A stretch of DNA of 64,000 bases from Pandoraea capi (GTDB lineage: Bacteria; Pseudomonadota; Gammaproteobacteria; Burkholderiales; Burkholderiaceae). This document shows, piece after piece, positions 44,386 through 53,515 of this stretch; the stretch's first letter is position 1; every line of letters begins with the position of its first letter. Under the pieces are notes generated by a model. It did no database searches. It was not told where the DNA came from and worked only from the letters and a program-made list of their open reading frames with translations. A program made the translations under genes and the position numbers. The stretch spans positions 1-64,000 of the forward strand of contig NZ_CABPRV010000007.1 of assembly GCF_902459735.1 (NCBI RefSeq), written 5' to 3'.

Positions 44386-45242
44386 GCACGACCGCGAAAC
44401 CGCAGCGCGGCATTCAGGCGCTGGAGAGCACGGGCACCTTGCTCGAAGCGTTGGTGACGGCAGGGCGTCCGTTGCCGCTCAATGCACTCGCACGTGAAGC
44501 CGGCATGGCGCCGGCGAAGGCGCATCCGCATCTGGTGAGTTTGCAGCGCGCGGGCTTGCTGTCGCGCGATGCGAGTGGCAATTTCGAAGCGGGTGGTCTG
44601 AGTCTGGCGCTCGGGCTGATGGCGTTGCAACGTCTCTCGCCCACCGGGGAGGCCGAGCCGGAAATACTCGCGCTCGCGCAAGCGACCGGGTTGTCGGCGG
44701 CCATGGCGGTGCTCGGGCCTGTCGGGCCGACCGTCGTTCGGCTGGAAGAGGCGATGCGTCCGCAGCACGTGAGCTTGCGCATCGGTACGGTGCTTTCGCT
44801 GGTGAACACAGCCATCGGACGCACCTTCGCCGCTTTCCTGCCCGAGCCGGTGCTCGACGGCCTGCTCGCGCAGGAGCCGGTGCGCATGGCGGGCTTGGGG
44901 GCTGAATCCAGCACTGAATCCAGCGACGATGCGCGCACGATGAAACCGCCTGCGGATTACATCGCCCGGTTGTCGACGATTCGCGATCAACGTTTCGACA
45001 CGGCGCTGAGCAATCCGGTCCCCGGCATCGATACCATCGCCGTGCCGGTGTTCGATCACACGGGCGAGGTCACGCTGGTGCTTGCGCTGATGGGGTCGAC
45101 GGGCAGCTTCGAGACAGCGTTCGACGCAGAGGCATCACAGGCCTTGCGCGCGGCGGCGCATCGGCTGTCGTGGCGATTCGGCGCGGTGGGGCGGATGGAC
45201 CGGGTGGAGCGGATGGACCGGGTGGACGATACGGGCAACTGA
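44382..45242 (+). CDS. IclR-family regulator, second of a tandem pair
   Basis: The 286-residue protein parallels its neighbour closely: GIQALESTGTLLEALVTAGR, then AGMAPAKAHPHLVSLQRAGL, and VVRLEEAMRPQHVSLRIGTV in the effector domain. The shared APAKAHPHLVSL/PPAQAHPYLVSL recognition region suggests duplication and perhaps a heterodimer. Start overlaps the first gene by 4 bp. The end carries an exact 18-bp tandem repeat (45191-45226) encoding RMDRVE/RMDRVD, an elongated charged tail. Confidence 0.88.
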   Translation: MSTTAKPQRGIQALESTGTLLEALVTAGRPLPLNALAREAGMAPAKAHPHLVSLQRAGLLSRDASGNFEAGGLSLALGLMALQRLSPTGEAEPEILALAQATGLSAAMAVLGPVGPTVVRLEEAMRPQHVSLRIGTVLSLVNTAIGRTFAAFLPEPVLDGLLAQEPVRMAGLGAESSTESSDDARTMKPPADYIARLSTIRDQRFDTALSNPVPGIDTIAVPVFDHTGEVTLVLALMGSTGSFETAFDAEASQALRAAAHRLSWRFGAVGRMDRVERMDRVDDTGN

Positions 45243-45398
45243 TCGGCGGTCGCGGATTCCGGTGCAGATGCCGATGTGAATGCGCCGGATCCCGAAATCG
45301 ACGTATTTCCGCCACGCTCGCGGGCCGTGTGCGGTCGCGTCACGGGACGCACGGTAAGATGGACGCCAACGCCGTCCCCGTCACCCCGACCTGCCGCC

Positions 45399-46895
45399 AT
45401 GACTGCTGCCCCGAATCGTGTGATGACTCGTGATTCCGTTCGCTTTGCCGATGGGCCGGAGGGCCGTCAGGTGCATGACGGCCCCCTGACGCTTCCCGCC
45501 ATCGTGCAGCGGCGCATGCCATGGCGCACAGGCGTTGCCGCGCTGATCATCGCCGGTGTGCTGAGCGCCTGTACGACGTCAGCCCCGCCGCCGGCTGGTC
45601 CGGCAAAACCGCCCGAGTCGGCGGCTCGCATCGACGGCATGCCCGCAGACTGGACACTCGTCTCGACGGTGATCGTCAGTCGTCACGGCGTTCGTTCCCC
45701 GACGCATGCCCATCCCCCGTTAGACAAACTGAGCCCCGATGCGTGGCCCGGCTGGCCGGTGCCCGCGGGCTATCTGACGGCGCGCGGCGGTTCGCTCGCC
45801 GAGCGCATGGGACGGTACTACGGCGACTGGCTGCGCGCGCGCCGGGTGCTGCCCGATAACGCGTGTCCGGCGCCGGGCACTGTGTACGGCTGGGCCGATA
45901 TCGATCAGCGCACGCGCGAGTCGGGCAATGCGTTGTTGCAGGGCATTGCGCCGGGATGCGACATGCGCACCTCGCATCAGGCCGATCTCACGACTTACGA
46001 TGCCGTGTTCCAGCCGGTGGCGGCGGGCGATTGTCCGCTGGATCCGGGCGCGGCACGCGGCGCCATCGACGCGCGTCTGGCGCCAGACGGCGTGGCGGGC
46101 CTCAACAAGCGCTACGCCGCAACGATCGCGCGCGTGGGCGAGGTGCTGGACTACGCGCACAGTCCGGCGTGCGGCGCATCGGGTGACTGCAAGCTGGAGG
46201 ATGTGCCTACGCGCCTGCGTGTGGAGGGGGACGGCAGCGGTGTGACGCTGCGCGGTGCACTCGGCAGTGCTGCGAAGGCGTCGGAAGTCTTCCTGTTGCA
46301 GTACGGCGAGGGGTTGCCGGATAACGCGGTCGCATGGGGACGCATTCGTGACGACAAGGACTGGGCGCTGCTGCTCGAAGCCCACAACGCGCAGCGCGAT
46401 CTGCTGAACAAGACGCCGTACCTTGCGACGACGAACGGCACGCCGCTATTGGCGACGGTGCTCAATGCGCTCACGCGCGCCGAGACGGCCGGTGCGCCGC
46501 CGCCTGCCCCCGTACGCGGACCGACATTGCCTGTCGGCAACCGTGTCTACGTTCTCACGGGTCACGACACGAATATCGCCAACCTCGCCGGCATGCTGAA
46601 GCTCGACTGGCGTCTGACCGATCAGCCGGACAATACGCCGCCCGATGGCGCGCTGGTCTTCTCGCTGTGGCGCAATCCAGCGGGCGAGCCTTTCGTCCGT
46701 GTGGAGATCGTGTATCAGTCGATGCATCAGTTGCGTCATCTCACGGCGCTTTCACTGGACGAGCCCGCCAAACGCGAAACGCTGTCCATGGCCGATTGCA
46801 ACGATGGGCCGGATGCGAAGGCGTGCAAGTGGTCGACGTTTGCGCAGCGGGTCAGGACCTCGCTGTCGCCCGCCTGTCTCGAAGGCGTGAAGTAA
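45399..46895 (+). CDS. Histidine acid phosphatase-family lipoprotein (phytase/AppA-like)
   Basis: The product (498 residues from this start) has the histidine phosphatase signature SRHGVRSPTHAHP with the nucleophile His, and the distal GHDTNIANLAG (HD proton donor), both diagnostic of branch 2 acid phosphatases. A lipobox is visible in ALIIAGVLSACTT. From an internal ATG at 45516 the signal peptide would be an ideal 19 residues, so that may be the true start; 45423 is a third option. It should dephosphorylate sugar or inositol phosphates in the periplasm, anchored to a membrane by lipid. Confidence 0.85.
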   Translation: MTAAPNRVMTRDSVRFADGPEGRQVHDGPLTLPAIVQRRMPWRTGVAALIIAGVLSACTTSAPPPAGPAKPPESAARIDGMPADWTLVSTVIVSRHGVRSPTHAHPPLDKLSPDAWPGWPVPAGYLTARGGSLAERMGRYYGDWLRARRVLPDNACPAPGTVYGWADIDQRTRESGNALLQGIAPGCDMRTSHQADLTTYDAVFQPVAAGDCPLDPGAARGAIDARLAPDGVAGLNKRYAATIARVGEVLDYAHSPACGASGDCKLEDVPTRLRVEGDGSGVTLRGALGSAAKASEVFLLQYGEGLPDNAVAWGRIRDDKDWALLLEAHNAQRDLLNKTPYLATTNGTPLLATVLNALTRAETAGAPPPAPVRGPTLPVGNRVYVLTGHDTNIANLAGMLKLDWRLTDQPDNTPPDGALVFSLWRNPAGEPFVRVEIVYQSMHQLRHLTALSLDEPAKRETLSMADCNDGPDAKACKWSTFAQRVRTSLSPACLEGVK

Positions 46896-46943
46896 CGCGC
46901 GAAGTCAAACCCGTGTAGGAGACCACGTAAGGGGGAGTCAGCG

Positions 46944-47651
46944 ATGCACAAGATGATTCGAATCACGCCCGCCGCTGTCATGTCGTTCGTTGCTATGTTC
47001 ACGCCGCCCGTATATGCCGACACGACGGTAAGTTCGACCGCCGAATTAGTGAAAAGCGAAAAGGCGATGCAGTATGTGTTTTCCGAGCGGGCGATGCTGG
47101 TGATGTACCAGCTCGGCGTTGAGGAGGACAAGAAATTCAATCTGCAAACGGACTGCAAATCGAAGTATCAGGTGAAGCCCGTCGGCGCGGTGCTGCTCAA
47201 GCCAGTGACGTTCCCTGACGGCGATCAGAACCCGAGATCGGGTGTTTGGCTCACGCGTTATCAACTGGCCCGCTGTGGAGACGCCAAGACCTACAACGCG
47301 GTATTCGTTGCCGATGCCAATGGCGGCAATCCGGCGCCGACGCCGTTCTATCCGGGCAGTCCGCGCGGCGGTCCCGTGCTGGTTCAGGAGGCGGTGATGT
47401 CAGCCGTCACGACTGCGCTCGCCAAGTCGGGACAGTCCGGTTGCCGCAAGGTGGAAGCCTTCGACATGAAGGTGACGAAGCCGCCTCACGATGTTGTCGA
47501 AGGCGGCAGGACACTCAAGGGCGTCTGGCGTGAGCGTTGGACGTTCCGGGTTTGCGGGCAGATGGTCGACGTCGACATGACCTTTACTCCCGACGCTGAC
47601 GGCGGCGGAACCTCCTTCAAGAGCGAGTCGGTGAAGCCGACGCAGGGCTAG
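46944..47651 (+). CDS. Secreted protein of unknown function
   Basis: The 235-residue product has a signal peptide (about 1-25, ending PPVYADT) and four Cys that could form disulfides (TDCKSKY, ARCGDAK, SGCRKVE, RVCGQMV). GGGGGAG precedes the ATG. The middle (YNAVFVADANGGNPAPTPF) and C-terminus (MVDVDMTFTPDADGGGTSF) look like a small periplasmic beta-rich domain. No family recognised. It is 48 bp after the phosphatase gene in the same direction and may be co-transcribed. Confidence 0.75.
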   Translation: MHKMIRITPAAVMSFVAMFTPPVYADTTVSSTAELVKSEKAMQYVFSERAMLVMYQLGVEEDKKFNLQTDCKSKYQVKPVGAVLLKPVTFPDGDQNPRSGVWLTRYQLARCGDAKTYNAVFVADANGGNPAPTPFYPGSPRGGPVLVQEAVMSAVTTALAKSGQSGCRKVEAFDMKVTKPPHDVVEGGRTLKGVWRERWTFRVCGQMVDVDMTFTPDADGGGTSFKSESVKPTQG

Positions 47652-47715
47652 CGTCGAGCTTGAGCGGGGGGGGCCGAGGTGCCCCCTGTTGGCAACACTT
47701 GCGTATCGAATCCAC

Positions 47716-48096
47716 TCAGGCGTAGTGCGCCACCCCATTGCCTAGCGACCAGTTCTCCTTCACGACCTCGACGAGGTTCACGAACACGTCTTCCTTCCGA
47801 ATGCCGGGGTTCTCGGCCAGCAGCGCGACGATGCGTTGAAACAGCGCCTTCTTCTGTTCCACGGTGCGCGTGTTGTTGGCGGTGATCTGGATGAACACGA
47901 GATCGTCGCTTCGACTCACGTCGAGATACGACTTGCCGTATCGGAAGTTGGCGGCGTCGTGCTCGGTCAGCACCATGAACTGATCGTCGTCCGGCACGTT
48001 GAACGTCTCGCGCAGGGCGTCGTAGACGCCGTCGAAGATGGCCTGGCGATAAGCCTCCGGCTTGCCGGAGCGCAATGCAATGTTGACGAATGGCAT
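47716..48096 (-). CDS. Tautomerase-superfamily protein
   Basis: The 126-residue protein begins MPFVNIALRSGK; in the tautomerase superfamily the N-terminal Pro (after Met removal) is the catalytic base. The length is about twice that of 4-oxalocrotonate tautomerase monomers, with a C-terminal half (FVNLVEVVKENWSLGNG) as in fused tautomerases (cis-CaaD/MSAD-like group). AAGGAGGAG precedes the ATG. It is divergent from a LysR gene, a typical regulator-target pair. Confidence 0.88.
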   Translation of the reverse strand: MPFVNIALRSGKPEAYRQAIFDGVYDALRETFNVPDDDQFMVLTEHDAANFRYGKSYLDVSRSDDLVFIQITANNTRTVEQKKALFQRIVALLAENPGIRKEDVFVNLVEVVKENWSLGNGVAHYA

Positions 48097-48180
48097 CGTG
48101 GGTTCTCCTCCTTGTGGATTCATTTCATCTTAACTATGCTTTTTGCTTATTGATGATTATTTCAAAGATAAGCGTCTGAA

Positions 48181-49038
48181 ATGATTGAGCGCCCTCTCGA
48201 CCTCGATGCCGTCAAAGCCTTCGTTTGTGTTGCCGAGTTAGGCAGCTTCACGCGTGCCGCTGAGGCCATGCAGACGACGCAAGCCGCCGTCAGTCTGAAG
48301 TTAAAGCGACTCGAAGACCGGCTGGGTCTTCGGCTCGTCGAACGCACGCCCCGGTACGTGGAGCTTTCCGCAAACGGGGTGACCTTTCTCGAACATGCCC
48401 GCGAGTTGCTCGATGCGCATGATCGCGCGCTCGGCGCGTTTGCGGGCGCCCGGCAGCGGCTGACGATCGGCGTGAGCGATCACGTGGCCGGGCCTGAACT
48501 TCCCGCGCTGATCGCGAGAATGAACGCACAGGATCCGGAGTTGATGATCGAAGTGCGGATTGCGTCGTCGGGCGATCTGTTGCAGAGCTTCGACCGGCGT
48601 GAATTGGATACGGTGATCGTGCGCCTGCATGCCGGTCGGGGCGACGGCGAAGTGCTTGCCGAAGAAAGCCTCGGCTGGTTCGCCGCGCCTCACTGGCAAC
48701 ACCGCGCGGACGAACCGTTACCGGTGGCCACGCTCGCCGAGCCGTGCGGTGTGCGGGCGATGGCGGCGCGATTGCTCGATGCCGCCTCGATACCGTGGCG
48801 CGAGGTCTTCGTCGGTGGCGGCATTCCGTCGGTGGCCGCCGCGGTCATGGCGGGCCTCGGTGTCGCGGCGATGGCGCCCCGGATGTTGCCCTTCGGCGCG
48901 CTCGACGTCGGCGCCAAACTCGGACTGCCAGAAATACCCCGGCTGCCCGTGCTGCTGCACACGCGTGTCAAAGCGGGGCGTGAGCACGATGCGTTGATCG
49001 CCCTGTCAGCGGCGTTTCGTAGTGTCGTGAGAGGGTAG
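48181..49038 (+). CDS. LysR-family transcriptional regulator
   Basis: The 285-residue protein has a LysR helix-turn-helix (SFTRAAEAMQTTQAAVSLKL) and a shorter effector domain (LTIGVSDHVAGPELPALI). It is divergent from the tautomerase gene over 84 bp of AT-rich DNA that must hold both promoters, so it likely controls that gene. Confidence 0.88.
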   Translation: MIERPLDLDAVKAFVCVAELGSFTRAAEAMQTTQAAVSLKLKRLEDRLGLRLVERTPRYVELSANGVTFLEHARELLDAHDRALGAFAGARQRLTIGVSDHVAGPELPALIARMNAQDPELMIEVRIASSGDLLQSFDRRELDTVIVRLHAGRGDGEVLAEESLGWFAAPHWQHRADEPLPVATLAEPCGVRAMAARLLDAASIPWREVFVGGGIPSVAAAVMAGLGVAAMAPRMLPFGALDVGAKLGLPEIPRLPVLLHTRVKAGREHDALIALSAAFRSVVRG

Positions 49039-49159
49039 TCGACTTACATCGACATCGACGTCGGCGCTCGGGACGACACTTAGCACGACGGCATCGTCGA
49101 CGCGATGCCTTGCCGCATGCTTCCCGGCGCGAGGCGCCAGGTCGTCGCCTCACGACATC

Positions 49160-49591
49160 TCAATGAATCGCCAGCGCGTTTGCCTGTGCGTTGGCGACGC
49201 CTGCCGCCACATTCACACCGATGTTGCCCGCCGCGCCCATCAGGGCGCGATCGCCGAGCGAGGCGTTCATTGCGCCCGTCACCGTCGCCGCATTGCGGAT
49301 CGTCTGACGGGTATCGACGGAAATGTTCGACGCGGTGGCCAGCACGATCTGATTCGACTGGACGTTGAGAGCGCCCGCAGCAACGTTCACGCCGAAGCTG
49401 CCGTGAGCGTCGCGCAGCGCATCGGCGCCGAGCGTGGCCACGGTGCCCGAGCGGGCGTTGAAGACCACGTCGGTGGCGATGGTCTGGCGGGTGGAGAGTT
49501 GAACGACGTTGATGTCGTCGGGGGTAGCAGCGAAGGCGGGCGCGCAAACGGCGGCCAGCACCAAAGCACTCAGCAAAGCGAGACGCGGCAT
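49160..49591 (-). CDS. Small secreted protein with two Fap-amyloid-like repeats
   Basis: The 143-residue precursor has a signal peptide (MPRLALLSALVLAAVCAPAF, cleaved near AFA-AT). The mature part is two tandem repeats of about 60 residues, each starting TRQTI (34-38 and 94-98) and ending with GSFGVNVAAGALNVQSN (64-80) or GNIGVNVAAGVANAQAN (122-138). The G-x-x-G-V-N-x-A-A-G-x-x-N-x-Q-x-N pattern resembles repeat motifs of Pseudomonas functional-amyloid subunits FapB/FapC. No fapA-F genes are next to it. Good GGGGAAG ribosome site. Function as extracellular amyloid is inference. Confidence 0.65.
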   Translation of the reverse strand: MPRLALLSALVLAAVCAPAFAATPDDINVVQLSTRQTIATDVVFNARSGTVATLGADALRDAHGSFGVNVAAGALNVQSNQIVLATASNISVDTRQTIRNAATVTGAMNASLGDRALMGAAGNIGVNVAAGVANAQANALAIH

Positions 49592-49847
49592 GTTGATCTT
49601 CCCCAGATCGTCCGTTGGGACGGATATCTGGATAACGGCGCCCGAGGCGCTCGGGTTGAATGATTTTTTCGTGTACCGCGTACGCGTCGGGCAATCATTG
49701 TTGTGCCCCTGCGCCGACGTGTGCTGTACCGAAAGCCGCAGTCGTTCCCGTGACCGCTGCGGCGCGCATTCTCGCATGACGGCACGCCGCTGTGCCGTCA
49801 TGCCTGCACGCCCGAATGCCGCTATCGGGCGTGCTTGACGCGCGAGA

Positions 49848-51227
49848 TCAAGCCGGTTCTCCCGCGCCGTTCGCCAATCCTGCGGAAGGGTTTTTTGACT
49901 GCGCTGCGGCCTGCTGCTGCACCGACGCCGATTTCTTGTGGTCGATGAGCAACACGGCAATCACGGCGACGACAGCGGGAATGGCGATCGCCATAAAGTT
50001 TTGCTGCAACGGCAGCGACATGCTCACGAGGATACCGATCACGATCGGTGCGAGAATCGCGCCGCTGCGACCCACGCCCGAGGCCCAGCCGATGCCCGTG
50101 CCGCGTGCGGCCATCGGGTAGAACTGACCGGCGTAGGCGTACGTCACGATCTGCGTGCCGATGGTCGACGCGCCCGCGAGTCCGACGAGCACGAACAGCA
50201 CCGGCGTCGGCACCTTCACGCCGAGCAGCGTGATCGACACGGCGGCGAGCGCGTACATGCCCACGAGCACGTACTTGATGTTGAAACGATCCGCGAGCCA
50301 GCCGCCGCCGATCGCGCCGAGCATCGCGCCGAAGTTCAGCACGAGCACGAACGTGAGCGCGGAGCCCAGGCTGTAACCGGCACTCGCCATGAGCTTCGCG
50401 AGCCACGAGCTGAGCGCATACACCATGAACAGGCACATGAAGAACGCCACCCACAGCATGACCGTGCTGAAACCGCGACCGTCCTGAAACAGGCGCGAGA
50501 GCGGGGCAGCCTGTTTGCGATCGGCGCTTGGCAGTGCGAACTGATCCCCCGATTGCGCGACGTAGTCCGGCGTGAGACGGCCGAGCACTTGTCTCAGGGC
50601 GTCGAGGCGTCCGGTGCGGATCAGGAACGGCATCGATTCCGGCAACGCGCGCATCGCAAACGGCACGAGCAGCGCAGGCAGACCCGCAGCGAGAAACACC
50701 GATTGCCAGCCATACGATTCGATCAGGCCCTTGCCGAGCAGTGCGGCCAGCATGCCGCCCACCGAGTAGCCCGAGAACATCAGCGTGACGAGCGTGCCAC
50801 GCAGTCGACGCGGCGAGTATTCCGTCATCTGCGCAACGACGATGGGCATCACGCCGCCGATGCCGACACCGGCGAGAAAGCGCGTAACCGAGAAGCTGAT
50901 GGGCTCGTGTGTGAGGCCGGCGGCCGCAGTGAAGAGCGAGAACATCAGCACACAGATAGCGATGGCTTTGCGACGGCCGATGCTGTCGGCCACCATGCCC
51001 ATCACGATGGCGCCGAACATCATGCCGAAGAGCGCCGCGCTGACCATGAAGCCGGCGCTGGTCGCGTCGACGTTCATCGCTTTCATGATCGACGGCAGCG
51101 CAATGCCCGCGACCGCGAGGTCGTAGCCGTCGAAGATGATGATGAGGGCGCACCAGAGCAGGATGCGTCCGTGATAGCCGTTGAAGCGCGCTTCGTCGGC
51201 CAGATGGTGTACGTCGATGTGTCGCAT
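49848..51227 (-). CDS. MFS transporter, aromatic acid:H+ symporter (AAHS) family
   Basis: The 459-residue protein has twelve predicted helices, the AAHS signature DGYDLAVAGIALPSIM in helix 1, motif A GMVADSIGRRKAIAICV, and RFLAGVGIGGVMPIVVAQMTE. It is of the BenK/PcaK group that imports aromatic acids such as benzoate, 4-hydroxybenzoate or related compounds. GGAGA precedes ATG 51227. It is apart from the pca genes, and the substrate is not evident. Confidence 0.9.
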   Translation of the reverse strand: MRHIDVHHLADEARFNGYHGRILLWCALIIIFDGYDLAVAGIALPSIMKAMNVDATSAGFMVSAALFGMMFGAIVMGMVADSIGRRKAIAICVLMFSLFTAAAGLTHEPISFSVTRFLAGVGIGGVMPIVVAQMTEYSPRRLRGTLVTLMFSGYSVGGMLAALLGKGLIESYGWQSVFLAAGLPALLVPFAMRALPESMPFLIRTGRLDALRQVLGRLTPDYVAQSGDQFALPSADRKQAAPLSRLFQDGRGFSTVMLWVAFFMCLFMVYALSSWLAKLMASAGYSLGSALTFVLVLNFGAMLGAIGGGWLADRFNIKYVLVGMYALAAVSITLLGVKVPTPVLFVLVGLAGASTIGTQIVTYAYAGQFYPMAARGTGIGWASGVGRSGAILAPIVIGILVSMSLPLQQNFMAIAIPAVVAVIAVLLIDHKKSASVQQQAAAQSKNPSAGLANGAGEPA

Positions 51228-51366
51228 GCGGGTGTCTCCATAACGAATCCGCCCTCCGTCGAAACGCGGAGGGTTCTTTGGAATCTTTTTATGACCGACG
51301 CAAGCGGCACCGAGGCCGAGCCCCTTCGACGACGGATGACCGGCGTCGATGAAGCAAACCACCTCT

Positions 51367-51406
51367 ATGCACAACGGGGGTGGCTATTCATGCAATATTG
51401 TGCATG
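51367..51406. promoter_or_regulatory. Paired inverted repeats in the region upstream of the AAHS transporter
   Basis: ATGCACAA (51367-51374) and its exact complement TTGTGCAT (51398-51405) are 23 bp apart, and CATGCA-ATATTG-TGCATG (51389-51406) forms a second, nested inverted repeat. The 346-bp gap 51228-51573 holds nothing else of note. Possible operators for a regulator of the transporter. Confidence 0.45.
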
Positions 51407-51573
51407 TAGTAAACGCGAAATGCCCATCGACTGCAAGGCAAATTTGCAGTGGCTAGGGTTTTACATGAGAAGACTAGATTCGTAAGTGCCTGTTTAATTG
51501 AGGCGGATGACAGTCTTCGGGGGAGGGAAAGTGCGGCGACAGAACGTCGCCGCACCGCAGGACTTAATGCAAC

Positions 51574-53169
51574 TTATTGCTTGGCTACCGAGAACGGCGG
51601 GAGCTGATAGCTCCAGGTCTCGCTGATCGGCTTGCCGCCGGAGACGAGTGCCGCACGCAGTTCCACGACCTTGGCCGGGTCCTTGACCATGACGCGCAGG
51701 TTCAGGCGCATGCCATGCGTGACCGGATTCGGTTGCAGCGTCTGCTCGATGATGGTGGCGTTGTCGCTCACGCTGACTTGCGGCGTGACCGAACCGGCGG
51801 GCAGCGTGGCGAGCGGGCCGCCGTCGAAGTCCACGATCAGGCCGGTGCTGCCGTCGAAGTGACGAATCAGGTTGGCCTGCGTGATTTCACCGGCGGTGCG
51901 AAGCGTTTGCTTCACCCAGGCGAGATTGCGATCGATGATGCCGCGCTCGTTCATCGTCCAGCGGATCGTGTAATCGGCCTGCAACGGCTGGCCCTTGGGC
52001 GGGAGTTGATCAGGCGTCCAGAACGCGCCGATGTTGTCGTTGGTCTCGTCCGGCGACGGAATCTCGACCAGTTCGACATGCCCCTTGCCCCAGTCGCCTT
52101 GCGGCTCGACCCATGCGCTCGGGCGCAGATCGTAGCGATCCTTCAGGTCTTCGTACTGCGAGAAATCGCGTCCGCGCTGAAGCAGGCCGAAGCCGCGCGG
52201 ATTCGTCACCTGGAACTGGCTGATCGCGAGGTTGCGCGGATTGTTCAGCGGACGCCAGATCCACTCGCCATTGCCCGCGTGAATCGCCAGACCGTTCGAG
52301 TCGTGCAATGCGGGACGGAAGTTGTACGGATCGCGCTGCTGATTCGGCCCGAACAGGAACATGCTGGTGAGTGGCGCAATGCCGAGCTTCGTCACCTTGT
52401 CGCGCATGAACACGCGCGCCTGCACCTTCAGTACCGAATCGTCTCCTGGTGTGAGATCGAAGCGGTACGCACCGGTCGCGCGCTTCGAGTCGAGCAGGGC
52501 ATAGAACACGAGATGCTTGTCGCCCGCGTTCGGACGCTCGATCCAGAACTCGCGAAACGCCGGGAATTCTTCAGCGATGGGCAGGCCCGTATCGATGGCG
52601 AGTCCGCGTGCGGAGAGGCCGTAGATCTGGCCCTTGCCGATGACGCGGAAATAACTCGCGCCGAGCACGCTCATGATCTCGTCGAGCTTGCCCGGTTCGT
52701 TGATCGGGTACAGCACGCGAAAGCCCGCGTAACCCAGGTTATGCGTGGCGCTGCGGTCGAGCTTGAGGTCGCCGAAGTCGAAGCGGTTGCTGTCGTACTT
52801 GATCTCGTCGATCTTTGCGTTGCTGCCGTTGCCGACGATTTCGTTGATCTTCACCGGCGTGCTGAACTGCATGCCTTGATGATAGAAGCCGAGCTTGAAC
52901 GCGGTGGGCTGATCGTTCCATTCGAACGCTTCGCGGCGCGGCTGAATCTTGATGTAGTCGCCGAACTGCATCTTCGCGAAGGCGGGCGTGAGGTTGCTTA
53001 CCGGGGCCGCGTAGGGCTTGTCGGCGAGCGCTTTCGCGCGGGCGGTCACATCGTCGAGGGAGAACGCATGAGCATGCGCGGCACCCAGCAGGGTGGCACC
53101 GGCCAGGAGCGTGGGCACGAGCGCGCGTGCGCGTCGTTGCCAGGACATGGCGGGGGAAAACGAAACCAC
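51574..53169 (-). CDS. opgG: Periplasmic glucan biosynthesis protein (OpgG/MdoG)
   Basis: The 531-residue precursor has a signal peptide (to about 35, [10 protein letters not shown] region) and the MdoG beta-sandwich domain with [52 protein letters not shown] and the acidic cleft around [19 protein letters not shown]. It is needed for the backbone or branching of osmoregulated periplasmic glucans. GTG 53169 is preceded by GGAGAG at good spacing; ATG 53148 is an alternative. The partner glucosyltransferase opgH is not in the window; bglX is divergent. Confidence 0.92.
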   Translation of the reverse strand: MVSFSPAMSWQRRARALVPTLLAGATLLGAAHAHAFSLDDVTARAKALADKPYAAPVSNLTPAFAKMQFGDYIKIQPRREAFEWNDQPTAFKLGFYHQGMQFSTPVKINEIVGNGSNAKIDEIKYDSNRFDFGDLKLDRSATHNLGYAGFRVLYPINEPGKLDEIMSVLGASYFRVIGKGQIYGLSARGLAIDTGLPIAEEFPAFREFWIERPNAGDKHLVFYALLDSKRATGAYRFDLTPGDDSVLKVQARVFMRDKVTKLGIAPLTSMFLFGPNQQRDPYNFRPALHDSNGLAIHAGNGEWIWRPLNNPRNLAISQFQVTNPRGFGLLQRGRDFSQYEDLKDRYDLRPSAWVEPQGDWGKGHVELVEIPSPDETNDNIGAFWTPDQLPPKGQPLQADYTIRWTMNERGIIDRNLAWVKQTLRTAGEITQANLIRHFDGSTGLIVDFDGGPLATLPAGSVTPQVSVSDNATIIEQTLQPNPVTHGMRLNLRVMVKDPAKVVELRAALVSGGKPISETWSYQLPPFSVAKQ

Positions 53170-53248
53170 GAATCTCTCCAGTTGTTAGGGCGTGACGGCA
53201 CAGCATACCGTGCGTGCCGTTCTGCCTGGCTTGGGCGGGCGAAAACCG

Positions 53249-53284
53249 CAGTTGTGTTCGCAGTTGCGTTCGCTGTTGCGTTGG
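53249..53284 (+). repeat. Three tandem 12-bp repeats between opgG and bglX
   Basis: cagttgtgttcg, cagttgcgttcg and ctgttgcgttgg follow one another in the 346-bp divergent region 53170-53515. They are imperfect copies and could be regulator half-sites or slippage products. The rest of the gap is AT-rich and shows no other element. Confidence 0.4.
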
Positions 53285-53515
53285 TACGTAACGGTTTTCG
53301 TCGAAAATGAAGCGAAATCTCTCAGAAAATACCAATTGTGGCAAAGTATCGCACTTCGCGTTATGCATCCCGACAGGTATCGATTTCGTTTTTGATTTCG
53401 ATGTGCTGCGTCGCATAACTCCAGTTGATACGGCGGGGACGAGGTTCGATGCAGCGGCAGATGACGCCCGACATCGCGAATCACGGCCCGTCGCGCCACA
53501 TTGGATCGCCATCAG

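Noticed and set aside
45191-45226. 18-bp tandem repeat as a separate genetic element
   Set aside because: It is in frame within the end of the second IclR gene and adds six residues per unit; better explained as local duplication.
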